From Phycisphaerales bacterium (GTDB lineage: Bacteria; Planctomycetota; Phycisphaerae; Tepidisphaerales; Tepidisphaeraceae): a DNA stretch of 9,041 nt. The notes beneath the pieces are model-generated. The model saw only the letters and a program-made list of their open reading frames with translations. It made no database searches and had not been told where the DNA came from. Position numbers and translations under genes: made by a program. The DNA is taken from contig JAQGHH010000247.1 in the NCBI GenBank assembly GCA_028288945.1, positions 1 to 9,041 of the forward strand, in the 5' to 3' direction. Shown one piece after another: positions 1 through 6,676 of the stretch (the stretch's first letter is position 1; each line of letters opens with the position of its first letter).

Positions 1-201
1 CGAACGCGGCAATTGGGTCGGCAGCCGGACGGGGGTGGGGGAGGGAAAGCGAAATGAAATGTTCCGGAATCCCCGGCGGGATGTGCGTTCGCGCCGGGCG
101 GGCCCGTAAGTATGCTCCCGGGTGTTATCGGACTCCTGAATTTCGTTTGATATCGGTGGGCTTTATGACGCTCGCACCGCCAAATGTGGCGGGTGGCGAA
201 A

Positions 202-230
202 ACTGGGCAAAGGAAAGGCACTGGGCAAAG
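202..230 (+). repeat. Short direct repeat ACTGGGCAAAG x2
   Basis: Two perfect 11-bp copies start at 202 and 220, 18 bp apart, about 95 bp before the calpain-like start codon. There is no inverted partner nearby. It may be an operator pair or a degenerate short tandem array like those elsewhere in the window; the sequence does not decide. Confidence 0.55.
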
Positions 231-312
231 AAATCCGTTCGGCGGGTTGCCTCGGGACCATTTGTATCGCATCTCTTGGAGTGTCCGCGGTAGCCAGGCC
301 GTGGATGGGAAG

Positions 313-317
313 AGGAG
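313..317 (+). promoter_or_regulatory. Shine-Dalgarno AGGAG deciding the calpain-like start
   Basis: AGGAG lies 7 nt before the ATG at 325. It favours that ATG over the ATG at 184, which has no such site, and over the next in-frame ATG at 349. Confidence 0.7.
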
Positions 318-324
318 CGGGGTC

Positions 325-1689
325 ATGACGTACGTCCGGGAATCGAAAATGTCCGCGGTCGAATGCCTTGAGGAACGCACGCTTTTCTCGGGCGTGCCGC
401 TGAGCGTGAGCGAAGTCGCCTTTGCGGGCGGCATGCAGCTCCACATGATGGGCACTGTGGGGAATGACAAGATCACCGTCACGCATACCTCCGCGGGATT
501 GGTGGTCGGCAACACGGGCGGCTGGACGCAGACCTTCACCAAAACTTATTCCAGCCTCTGGATCGGCACGGGCGCAGGCAATGACTCGCTCGTGGTGGAC
601 CCGTCCGTCCACACGAACACGACGCTCATGGGCGGCAACGGCAACGACACGCTCGTCAGCGGCAGCGGCAATGACAACCTGTATGCGGGCGGCACGGGGA
701 AAAAGATGCTGGTCGCCGGCTCGGGCAATGATGTGCTCGTGAGCCTGGGTGCCACCGCGGCGACGCTCGTCGGCGGGGCGGGGCACGACAGCTTCTGGAC
801 GGACAACAACGCCGCCGAGAAGGTCACGAAAGTGACCCCGGCGGAAACCAGGAGCGGCGCGGTCCACAAGCTGAACGGCTTCTACAACCAGGGCAGCGCG
901 GTCGCGGCTTCCAAGCCGGGTGCGATGGCCAAGACGCTTACGGTTCACAGGGTTTCCGAGCCGGCCACGGAGAAGGGCGTTTCGTACGCGAATTTCAGCA
1001 ATGACCCGCTCTTCGCGGACAACGGCCCGACCGAAGCCGACGTGAAACAGGGCAACGTCGGCGACTGCTACTTCCTCGCGGTCCTCTCCTCGGTCGCGAA
1101 GGTGGACGCCCGCCGCATCCGCGAGAGCATCGTGGATCTGGGCGACGGGACTTACGCGGTGCAGCTTGCGAAGAACGGCCACAATGTATTCGTCCGCGTG
1201 GACGCGCAGCTCCCCACCTGGTCGGGCGTGGATGTGACGTATGCCGCCCTCGGGAATCAGAATTCGCTCTGGGCCGCCCTGATGGAAAAGGCCTACTGCT
1301 ACGTGCGCACGGGCACGGTGAGCTACGCCTCGATCGACACCGGCTGGATGGACGAAGCCTACATGACGCTGGGCGCGACGCCGGCCTCGATCTACTCCGC
1401 GGACAGCGCCGGCAGCCTAATGTCGCAGATCCAGTCGCAGCTCAAGGCCGGCAAGAGCGTGACGTATGCGACGGCCACCGCCCCCGCCGGCTCGGCCCTG
1501 CTCGACGCCCATGCTTATGTGGTCGAGAGTGTCGGGCTGGATGCCAAGGGCGCACTCGCGACGCTCCGTCTGCGCAACCCCTGGGGCATCGACGGCGCGG
1601 GCAGTGACGGCAGGGACGACGGCTATGTGACTGTCACCGCCGCCCAGGCCTTCAAGGCCTTTACGGGCTTGGTGTACGCCGCGGTGTGA
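325..1689 (+). CDS. Calpain-family (C2) cysteine protease with RTX-like repeats
   Basis: The 454-residue protein is a predicted papain-fold cysteine endopeptidase. The full catalytic set is visible: oxyanion Gln242 and nucleophile Cys248 in QGNVGDCYF, His396 in DAHAYVV, and Asn418 in LRNPWG, with family-typical Q-to-C spacing of six. Residues 12-22 (VECLEERTLFS) match the motif that opens many planctomycetal surface or exported proteins. Residues about 79-160 carry RTX-like glycine/aspartate motifs (GAGNDSL, GGNGNDTL, GSGNDNL, GSGNDVL, GGAGHDSF), which in known RTX proteins bind calcium; calcium dependence is therefore inferred. A linker (160-230) leads into the protease domain (about 230-450). 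There is no classical signal peptide, so the export route is unknown. Only the calpain core is present, without C2-like or penta-EF-hand domains. The gene is monocistronic, followed by a terminator. Confidence 0.9.
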   Translation: MTYVRESKMSAVECLEERTLFSGVPLSVSEVAFAGGMQLHMMGTVGNDKITVTHTSAGLVVGNTGGWTQTFTKTYSSLWIGTGAGNDSLVVDPSVHTNTTLMGGNGNDTLVSGSGNDNLYAGGTGKKMLVAGSGNDVLVSLGATAATLVGGAGHDSFWTDNNAAEKVTKVTPAETRSGAVHKLNGFYNQGSAVAASKPGAMAKTLTVHRVSEPATEKGVSYANFSNDPLFADNGPTEADVKQGNVGDCYFLAVLSSVAKVDARRIRESIVDLGDGTYAVQLAKNGHNVFVRVDAQLPTWSGVDVTYAALGNQNSLWAALMEKAYCYVRTGTVSYASIDTGWMDEAYMTLGATPASIYSADSAGSLMSQIQSQLKAGKSVTYATATAPAGSALLDAHAYVVESVGLDAKGALATLRLRNPWGIDGAGSDGRDDGYVTVTAAQAFKAFTGLVYAAV

Positions 1690-1722
1690 TAACAGAATTT
1701 GCAACTTGGTCCTCCTCCTTCT

Positions 1723-1759
1723 AGCCGGCGCGGTCCTTCGGGGCCGCGCTGGTTTTGTT
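1723..1759 (+). terminator. Intrinsic terminator with UUCG tetraloop
   Basis: A 14-bp stem (1723-1736 with 1741-1754, including three G-T wobbles) closes on a C(UUCG)G tetraloop and runs into TTTTGTT. It lies 33 bp after the calpain-like stop codon and should end that transcript, separating it from the methyltransferase gene. Confidence 0.85.
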
Positions 1760-1768
1760 GGTGGGGAA

Positions 1769-1894
1769 AGTAGGCAGTTGGCAGAGGGCAGTAAGCAGAA
1801 GAAGACGAGGATGGCATGCTTGTTTGCGGCCATCCTCAATCTTCCGTCCTCAATCCTCGCCTTTCTGCCTTCTGCCCACTGCCCTCTGCCTACT
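1769..1894. repeat. Palindromic element made of heptameric repeats
   Basis: The left arm has GGCAG at 1773, 1780 and 1787 and AGCAG at 1794, exactly 7 bp apart. The right arm mirrors it with CTGCC at 1865, 1872, 1879 and 1886, again exactly 7 bp apart. The outer ends AGTAGGCAG (1769-1777) and CTGCCTACT (1886-1894) are perfect inverted repeats. An inner pair, GAGGATGGC (1807-1815) and GCCATCCTC (1829-1837), is also perfect. Between them TCCTCAATC occurs at 1833 and 1847, in the same 7-bp phase. The element fills most of the gap before the methyltransferase gene. It resembles in style the heptameric short tandem repeats known from cyanobacteria; its function here is unknown. Confidence 0.8.
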
Positions 1895-1915
1895 ACTCCC
1901 GCTACCATCCCGGCC

Positions 1916-2686
1916 ATGACTCCTCGCAAGCCTTCCCGTCCGCCGTTTCGCAAGCCGCCTTTGCGGGTGCAGGTGACCACGCTCTGGGACTACCCGTCGC
2001 AGCATTACGGCGAAGGCGTTCAGGGCGACCCCAATTACCGCGGCGCGACGCCCAGTTACATTATTTGGAATTTGCTCGAGCGCTACACGAAGCCCAAGGA
2101 CCTGGTCATCGACCCCTGTGCCGGCAGCGGCACCACGCTCGACGTCGCCCGCGATCTCGACCGTAAGGCGCTGGGGTATGATGTGCATCCGACGCGCAAG
2201 GACATTTTTCGCGTGGACGCGCGAAAGCTTCCGCCGGAGTTGACGGGGAAGGCGGATTTCGTGTTCATCGATCCGCCGTACTCGACGCACCTGGACTACG
2301 GCCCCGACCCCCGCGACATCGGCAAGCTCGACGCCTCCACGGGCGAATACTACAAGGCGATGGAGCAGGTCATCTCCGAGATCCACCGCGTCCTCAAGCC
2401 CGATCGACACATGGCCCTGTACGTCAGCGACTCGTTCGTCAAAGGCAAAGGTTTCTACCCCATCGGCTTCGAGCTCTTCGGGCTGCTCAGCAAGAAGTTC
2501 ACGCCGGTGGACGTGATTGCGGTGACGAGGCACAACAAGACATTGGAAATGGGCAACTACCGCAAGGCCGCGGAGGAGGGGAACTTTTTCCTCCGCGGGT
2601 TCAACTACCTGTTCATCTTTCAAAAGGCGCCTGCACCCGGCCAAAAGCCGCGGGAGATCGCGCCGCCGGCACGTTCAAACGACTAA
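1916..2686 (+). CDS. Solitary DNA methyltransferase (N4-cytosine/N6-adenine type)
   Basis: The 256-residue protein is a predicted S-adenosylmethionine-dependent amino-methyltransferase acting on DNA. Motif I is DPCAGSGTT at residues 66-74 and catalytic motif IV is DPPY at 119-122. The order I then IV, with little sequence after it, leaves no room for a large target-recognition domain. The N-terminal TTLWDYPSQHYG (21-32) and GATPSYIIWNLLERYT (43-58), and the C-terminal NFFLRGFNYLFIFQK (223-237), fit a family of stand-alone bacterial DNA methylases. No restriction endonuclease lies beside it, so a regulatory or orphan role is more likely than restriction-modification. The ATG at 1916 starts the conserved part; the frame is open back to 1706 but that part crosses a terminator and a repeat. 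No Shine-Dalgarno is visible. Target sequence is unknown. Confidence 0.88.
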   Translation: MTPRKPSRPPFRKPPLRVQVTTLWDYPSQHYGEGVQGDPNYRGATPSYIIWNLLERYTKPKDLVIDPCAGSGTTLDVARDLDRKALGYDVHPTRKDIFRVDARKLPPELTGKADFVFIDPPYSTHLDYGPDPRDIGKLDASTGEYYKAMEQVISEIHRVLKPDRHMALYVSDSFVKGKGFYPIGFELFGLLSKKFTPVDVIAVTRHNKTLEMGNYRKAAEEGNFFLRGFNYLFIFQKAPAPGQKPREIAPPARSND

Positions 2687-2732
2687 GTGGGCCGGGAAAC
2701 CGGTGTGTCGAATCGGGTCGCTCGAATCCGTT

Positions 2733-2895
2733 TGCACCAAAACGCACCGAAATGCACCATTTTCGGAGTTGTTGGAATTGTCCAGGGACTTCCCCCACGG
2801 TCCGCCGCAACGTCTTGGTCTCGAGTTTCTCCATATCCCCCGTTCGCCCGCGCACCACCCCGCGGCGATGGTACATTTTGGTGCATTGTGGTGCG
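2733..2895. repeat. Inverted-repeat element with 10-bp GCACC units
   Basis: The left end (2733-2760) has GCACC at 2734, 2744 and 2754. The right end (2868-2895) has the inverse, GGTAC at 2870 and GGTGC at 2880 and 2890. Both arrays have an exact 10-bp period. The two 28-bp ends match at 23 positions when one is reverse-complemented. The 107-bp core between them is unique and GC-rich. It begins 46 bp after the methyltransferase stop. It may be a MITE-like element, a phased binding array or a long-stem RNA; no transposase is present. Confidence 0.75.
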
Positions 2896-3374
2896 CCTGT
2901 CAGAATATTGCGCAACGCATTCCTCCCATAATTCATGCCTGTGGAAGATGTTGCAGCCGAAACAGCCTCAAATGTGCAGACGTCCTCAGCGCGAGCCGCG
3001 CACCATCTATTCGGCTGGTTGATGCGCGCCGCCGCCCTTCCGTAGGCGATGATATAGGATCCAACGGTGGGCGAGCGCGCCCGCCGTACTTGCCGGGCCA
3101 TCACACCGACTCCATCGGCCATGCACGGCCCGCCCGGATACCCGCCGCTCTGGAACCTCGTCCGCCGATTTCTTTGACGGTCAATTCGCCGGCCATAACC
3201 GGAGTCTTACCAAAATCGCCGGTGTCAAATCTTGTATTACTATTTCGCTGGCTCAGGGCTGCGGAAGCGGCTCCGCCGAGGCGATGAGCGGTCGGATTTG
3301 TGGAGGCATGGGCTCAAGCGGCCGGAGCGTTTGATCCACACGGAACGACCGGAGCAGTTGGACCACAAGTGCGG
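2896..3374. other. Gap between convergent transcription units, no supportable gene
   Basis: Open frames on both strands here are rich in Arg, Pro and Ala, lack ribosome sites and show no recognisable domain. A plus-strand frame around 3250-3400 reads somewhat like coding sequence (LRKRLRRGDERSDLWRHG) and could be a decayed gene fragment, but it has no convincing start and runs antisense into the lipoprotein gene. No clear terminator was found for the leftward operon. Confidence 0.4.
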
Positions 3375-3713
3375 TCAGAGCCCCGGCTCGAAAATTGGGC
3401 TTTGCATTTGCTCGTATCCAGGAAAACCGTCAGCGAGTTGTGCCGCTTTCGAGGTCTCCTGCTTCAACAGCCAATCCAATTCGCTCGCAGCCAGACGCTT
3501 CCATTCGGCGCGCGTTTCGGGATTTTCAACGAATTCCGGGCCGCCGTTCCGTTCGAGATAGTCGGCCGCGTAATAGATATCATTGCGGTTGTCGGCATCC
3601 CGTAGTACGGCAACGAGGCGTGAGCGATTCAAGGATTCGGCCGAATGCGAGTTGTTGCTCAGACAGCCGCCGCTCACAATTGCGATCGCGAGGATAATTA
3701 CGGATTTTTTCAC
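3375..3713 (-). CDS. Small putative lipoprotein
   Basis: The 112-residue protein starts at a GTG (3713). Its N-terminus has two lysines, a hydrophobic stretch (residues 5-13) and VSGGC ending at Cys17. This resembles a type II signal peptide, but the -3 residue is Ser instead of Leu, so lipidation is only probable. The mature part (18-112) is charged and helix-rich, with no family recognised. The gene lies 34 bp after the zinc-ribbon membrane protein and is the last member of the leftward operon. Its GTGA start overlaps the stop of a 13-codon reading frame that begins at the preceding gene's ATGA. It is the more likely coding strand here because of its signal sequence and context. Confidence 0.65.
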   Translation of the reverse strand: MKKSVIILAIAIVSGGCLSNNSHSAESLNRSRLVAVLRDADNRNDIYYAADYLERNGGPEFVENPETRAEWKRLAASELDWLLKQETSKAAQLADGFPGYEQMQSPIFEPGL

Positions 3714-3746
3714 AATAAGGGCCTGAAGCGCTTCTCGGTCCAGACT

Positions 3747-3819
3747 CTCATGCCTTCACTTTGGAAGAGCCCGGCATCGAACCGCATTCCGGGCAACGAT
3801 CCGGCGTGGCGCGGAGGTC
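3747..3819. repeat. Direct repeat copy 1 (zinc-ribbon cassette tail)
   Basis: This stretch, encoding the end of the membrane protein's zinc ribbon, aligns without gaps to 4379-4451. The identical 23-bp run is 3797-3819 here. Both copies start with CTCATG, so both genes stop in the same context. Confidence 0.8.
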
Positions 3820-4383
3820 GTAGCCGCAAGACGGACAGTATCCAGATTCGTAGCGCCGGCGCAGTCGAGTGACGGAATACCATACGATCCATACGAACGG
3901 GGCTGCTGCCGTGATGATACAAGCACTCCGGTAGTGGTAGGCGTGCAGTACCGTGAATAGCGGCTTTGCTTGGAGCCTCGCCGACAACTGCCGCAATACG
4001 TTCGAGTATTGTGTGTCCACCTCGTTGCGCCTTCGCTCCGCATGGAAGTAAACGTCTGCCAGCCGGCGGTATTCCGCGAAATGCGCTCGATCTCTCGGAA
4101 CTGCATGGAAAGCAATGGATGCCTCCTTGAATTCGATGGACGCCTTCTCAGACTCATCGCGCTGCCGAGAAAGGTCATCCACAGTTCGCTTAACCTGCGC
4201 GACAATCTCCGGTTGATTATCAATCCAAACGGTTCCGCGGTCCGAGACGAACCGCCACGGAATTCCATTCCGTTGAAAAGGTCTCGAATAAGGTGACTTG
4301 TAACTCATTCTCCATAGCACGCCTATTGCCACGCAATGCAACAGAGATAGCGCCGATAAGATTGTGAAGAAGCGACGCCTCAT
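3748..4383 (-). CDS. Two-helix membrane protein with C-terminal zinc ribbon
   Basis: The 211-residue protein has a membrane segment at about residues 6-24, a charged helical region likely to form a coiled coil (about 58-140), and a second membrane segment at about 152-171. Last comes a zinc ribbon with Cys183, Cys186, Cys197 and Cys200 (CPSCGYDLRATPDRCPEC). The arrangement places the coiled coil outside the membrane and the ribbon in the cytoplasm, with positive residues RLRRR after helix two supporting this. The start at 4383 is chosen because AGGG (4391-4394) sits 7 nt upstream and because it overlaps the previous ORF's stop as ATGA, implying translational coupling. The ribbon family is common in planctomycetal membrane proteins, but its role is not established. 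Function unknown. Confidence 0.8.
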   Translation of the reverse strand: MRRRFFTILSALSLLHCVAIGVLWRMSYKSPYSRPFQRNGIPWRFVSDRGTVWIDNQPEIVAQVKRTVDDLSRQRDESEKASIEFKEASIAFHAVPRDRAHFAEYRRLADVYFHAERRRNEVDTQYSNVLRQLSARLQAKPLFTVLHAYHYRSACIITAAAPFVWIVWYSVTRLRRRYESGYCPSCGYDLRATPDRCPECGSMPGSSKVKA

Positions 4384-4451
4384 GAGCTCACCCTGGAAGC
4401 GGCCGGCATCGCCGAACACGTTAGGCAGCGATCCGGCGTGGCGCGGAGGTC
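4379..4451. repeat. Direct repeat copy 2 (zinc-ribbon cassette tail)
   Basis: This is the partner of 3747-3819, encoding the tail of the 53-residue zinc-ribbon ORF; the identical run is 4429-4451. Differences fall mostly between conserved cysteine codons, consistent with paralogous duplication and divergence. Confidence 0.8.
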
Positions 4452-4541
4452 ATATCCACACTTGGCGCACAACGCGTCTGACGGACGCGTTGTTGGGGGC
4501 GTTGGTGCCGATGGAATCGGAGCATCGTCAATGCCTTTCAT
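4380..4541 (-). CDS. Short zinc-ribbon ORF overlapping its neighbours
   Basis: A 53-residue reading frame starts at ATG 4541, 14 bp before the end of the WD40 gene, and stops at TGA 4382-4380, overlapping the next start as ATGA. After a proline/threonine-rich lead (PSAPTPPTTRPS) it has CAKCGYDLRATPDRCLTC, a four-cysteine zinc ribbon nearly identical to that of the next gene. The tails also match (MPAASRV versus MPGSSKV). At DNA level the two copies align without gaps at an offset of 632 bp, including a 23-bp identical run. It may be a real small protein, the remaining tail of a duplicated membrane protein, or a frameshifted C-terminus of the WD40 protein. The conserved reading frame argues it is or recently was translated. 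Confidence 0.6.
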   Translation of the reverse strand: MKGIDDAPIPSAPTPPTTRPSDALCAKCGYDLRATPDRCLTCSAMPAASRVSS

Positions 4542-5718
4542 TTTCGGGCTCGACCTTCCAAATATCCGTAACGCCGCCGTGATTGACGGGGTCGTTATCG
4601 TGTACAACGGCGACCCGCGCGCCGTCGGGACTAAATGCGACGGCGTCGACACCGTCACGTCCGAAATCGTTGATTTGCTTTCCGCTTGCCAGGTTCCACA
4701 TTCCAACACCGCCCCCCACGCCGCTAAAGAGGATGTTCCTGGAGTCCGGGCTGAATGCGCACTGTAGGGATATGACGTCGATTTCTCCAATCAGCGGCTC
4801 TCCTGAGGCCGCGTCCCATACCCGCGCGAAGCCGCCGGCGAGGGTGGCGATCTTCTTGCCGTCGGGGCTGAAGGCGAGGGAATACACGATCCCGCGATCC
4901 AGTCCGGGATCGAATCGTTCGTTGTTGCAAAGCTCCTTGCCGGTTGCGGCCTCGTAGACGGCAAACGATTTGAATCCGGCGACGACCACTCGATTTCCGT
5001 CAGGGCTAAAGGAGACGGGGGTGCACGGGTACGAAGCATTCTTTTTATATTCTGACGGAATCGGCGGGATCAACTCCCGCCCGGTCCGAAGACCCCACAA
5101 ATGCGCCGCGCCCATTGGCAGCCTATGATTGTCCCGGTCGGGATCGACTTCGTGAGTGAGCAGCCTGCCGCCGTCCGGACTAAACGCGATGCAATACACC
5201 GGGCCGCCGTGCTTCAGCGATAAGACCGGCTTCCCTGTCGGCACGTCCCAGACGACGACCGAGTTCGAGTGCTTGTCGGTCTCTGTGTCGGCGACACGGG
5301 AACCATCCGGCGAGATCGCAGCCGGCCACCTGGCCTTACCTTTCGGGAGGAGCGGGCGCAGGGGCGCAGAAATATCCCACAGACGCGCTTCCTCGGCGCT
5401 CGCAATCAATACCCTTTTCCCGTCGGATGTGAATTGGGCCGTCAGGATCTCGCCGTCGTGCTCGACCGGTTCCGTGATGGGCTTTAGCGTAGCCGTGTCC
5501 CAGACGCGGGCGACGCTCCCCATGGCGGTCAAAATCTTGGTGCCGTCGGGGCTGAAGGAGATGCTTGCGTTGCTGGCAACAGGCAGGCGGCCAACCAGGT
5601 GGGCGTCGTGCCCGCCATCCGCGTTAGCAAGAGGGATCGCTCCCGCGATTGAAGCGAAGATCGGTAGAAGGAATACGCAACTCACCAGCGTCCGCGACGG
5701 TCGACCAGAATCGCGCAT
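4528..5718 (-). CDS. Secreted WD40-type beta-propeller protein
   Basis: The 396-residue protein begins with a signal peptide (residues 1-33, hydrophobic about 10-28, probable cleavage after LANA). Eight repeats follow, each with an FSPDG-like turn and a WD-like end. The turns fall at residues 55, 96, 135, 179, 237, 283, 322 and 362, and the ends include RVWD, RLWD, VVWD, HLWG, AVYE, RVWD, GMWN and DIWK. The set fills a seven- or eight-bladed propeller with nothing else attached, so it is a binding or scaffold module, probably extracytoplasmic. No catalytic motif is seen and the ligand is unknown. It is first in the leftward operon, and the zinc-ribbon ORF overlaps its last 14 bp. The ATG at 5718 has no evident Shine-Dalgarno. 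Confidence 0.88.
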   Translation of the reverse strand: MRDSGRPSRTLVSCVFLLPIFASIAGAIPLANADGGHDAHLVGRLPVASNASISFSPDGTKILTAMGSVARVWDTATLKPITEPVEHDGEILTAQFTSDGKRVLIASAEEARLWDISAPLRPLLPKGKARWPAAISPDGSRVADTETDKHSNSVVVWDVPTGKPVLSLKHGGPVYCIAFSPDGGRLLTHEVDPDRDNHRLPMGAAHLWGLRTGRELIPPIPSEYKKNASYPCTPVSFSPDGNRVVVAGFKSFAVYEAATGKELCNNERFDPGLDRGIVYSLAFSPDGKKIATLAGGFARVWDAASGEPLIGEIDVISLQCAFSPDSRNILFSGVGGGVGMWNLASGKQINDFGRDGVDAVAFSPDGARVAVVHDNDPVNHGGVTDIWKVEPENERH

Positions 5719-6201
5719 TGAATAAACATACCATGGATGTTCGATTGCCGCCCCGATCGCGTGTTCAGGATACGGACGTCATCACAGCCACTGGGAACGA
5801 AGCGCGGACGCGGCTAATAGTTGACAGAACTGTCTGAGCAAGGACAAATCCGGGGCGGCGCGGCGGCTGGTTCATTGGTTTCAATCGGCGTGACTGGCGC
5901 TGCTTTGCCCCGGCGCGAAGGGGGAGGTGCTTCGCCGGGGCTGCGGCGACCATTTGTTGTGGGGCCGTTGGGAAGCTGCAAAGGTGAATAGAAAATGTTG
6001 CTCCGCCCGCCCTGATTTTCGTACAATGTCGCCTGGCGGAATTGTCGGCGACGGACGGCGTCGCCTTCGGGATGTGGACCCCCAGATTCCGCGTGCCGGA
6101 TTCCGCGGCGTGGTGGTCGGGGGTAACTTTGCGAGCCTTCAGATCGGAGCGGCTGGCTTTGAGTTCGTGCCAGGGCTTTGTCGCGATTGAGTTTATGTCG
6201 G
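5719..6201. other. Gene-free stretch upstream of the WD40 operon
   Basis: No open frame here has a ribosome site, recognisable domain or convincing composition. It should contain the promoter of the leftward operon, but no clear -35/-10 pair was found. A hairpin occurs at 5907-5941. A TTGACA at 5821 lacks a convincing partner. Confidence 0.5.
5907..5941. repeat. GC-rich hairpin
   Basis: GCCCCGGCG (5907-5915) and CGCCGGGGC (5933-5941) form a perfect 9-bp stem. An alternative pairing brings GAAG and CTTC together inside it. There is no T-tract after it on either strand, so it is not a typical terminator. It may be a REP-like intergenic palindrome. Confidence 0.55.
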
Positions 6202-6328
6202 ATGTCTCACTGGGACATTCGGCATGTTTGATTTAACTGCTGACGCGGCAAGGATTTGATGGTTAGTTTTGGCATGAATGTGATACGAATTCGCGAGAAG
6301 CGGGACAAAACGGGGCAAAGTGAGACAT
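6202..6328. repeat. Inverted repeat with GGGACA-like units
   Basis: ATGTCTCACT (6202-6211) is exactly inverted at 6319-6328. The right side carries three related units about 10 bp apart (GGGACAAAAC, GGGGCAAAGT, GAGACATTC, 6302-6330). The left side also has GGGACATTC, in direct orientation. It is a weaker relative of the 2733-2895 arrangement. Confidence 0.5.
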
Positions 6329-6415
6329 TCAGAAAGATTGCTGTGCAGGGGATTGGCAACCGCTTGCGGCTGACTGCATTTCATTTATCAATTCGTTGTG
6401 AAAAGGTGCCTTTCG

Positions 6416-6519
6416 ATCGGTCAAATCGGTCACAATCGGTCATCGGACCCCTGCCGCGGGCTGGAAATGAGGGTTGGGGCTGCGCGGCATGGGGAGTGGT
6501 GACCGATGGGGTGACCGAT
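6416..6519. repeat. Inverted array of ATCGGTCA octamers
   Basis: Three perfect ATCGGTCA copies start at 6416, 6425 and 6435. Two perfect inverted copies, TGACCGAT, start at 6500 and 6512. A 57-bp core lies between. The array ends 157 bp before the start codon at 6677 and could be an operator cluster for that gene or a member of the repeat class seen elsewhere here. Confidence 0.75.
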
Positions 6520-6663
6520 GGGAAACGGGGCCGGCCGCGAAAAGAGAGATTTCAAACTGAACGACTACCTCAATGGCGCTCCGCTTGCATCGCGGAGGGG
6601 TTGACGCTGCGCCTTGTTGCGAGTCGCGGCGGATCGGACCGGACGGAATCAATCACCGGACGA

Positions 6664-6668
6664 GGGAG
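6664..6668 (+). promoter_or_regulatory. Shine-Dalgarno GGGAG deciding the 6677 start
   Basis: GGGAG lies 8 nt before the ATG at 6677 and supports that start over the in-frame ATG at 6614. Confidence 0.6.
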
Positions 6669-6676
6669 TAGTTACC

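Larger units (their letters stand above)
1..324. other. Leader region upstream of the calpain-like gene
   Basis: No convincing gene is seen here. An open frame runs in from position 184 but its first 47 codons look non-coding, and the Shine-Dalgarno at 313-317 points to a start at 325. The stretch holds a small hairpin (CCGCCA, loop AATG, TGGCGG, 177-192) and two copies of ACTGGGCAAAG at 202-212 and 220-230. Any upstream gene ends before the window or is not recognisable. No clear -35/-10 pair could be identified, so the promoter is unplaced. Confidence 0.5.

Noticed and set aside
184..324. N-terminal extension of the calpain-like protein to the ATG at 184
   Set aside because: No ribosome site precedes 184 and the extra residues lack similarity to the family; AGGAG before 325 is better.
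163..1182. Long minus-strand open frame opposite the calpain-like gene
   Set aside because: It mirrors a strong coding frame, is rich in Arg, His and Val with no domain or ribosome site, and is a usual by-product of GC-rich third positions.
1706..1915. Upstream extension of the methyltransferase to position 1706
   Set aside because: It would translate through an intrinsic terminator and the heptamer palindrome and give a low-complexity leader.
1850..2644. Long minus-strand open frame opposite the methyltransferase
   Set aside because: It is antisense to a gene with clear catalytic motifs and shows no recognisable family.
2734..2894. CRISPR array
   Set aside because: Units are 5-8 bp with 7-10 bp period and are inverted across a core; CRISPR repeats and spacers are far longer and no cas gene is present.
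2703..3287. Plus-strand 194-codon frame after the methyltransferase
   Set aside because: It starts inside the inverted-repeat element, is low in complexity and has no ribosome site or domain.
5821..5826. TTGACA as a sigma-70 -35 box
   Set aside because: No acceptable -10 box follows at 16-18 bp and no plus-strand gene lies downstream within reach.
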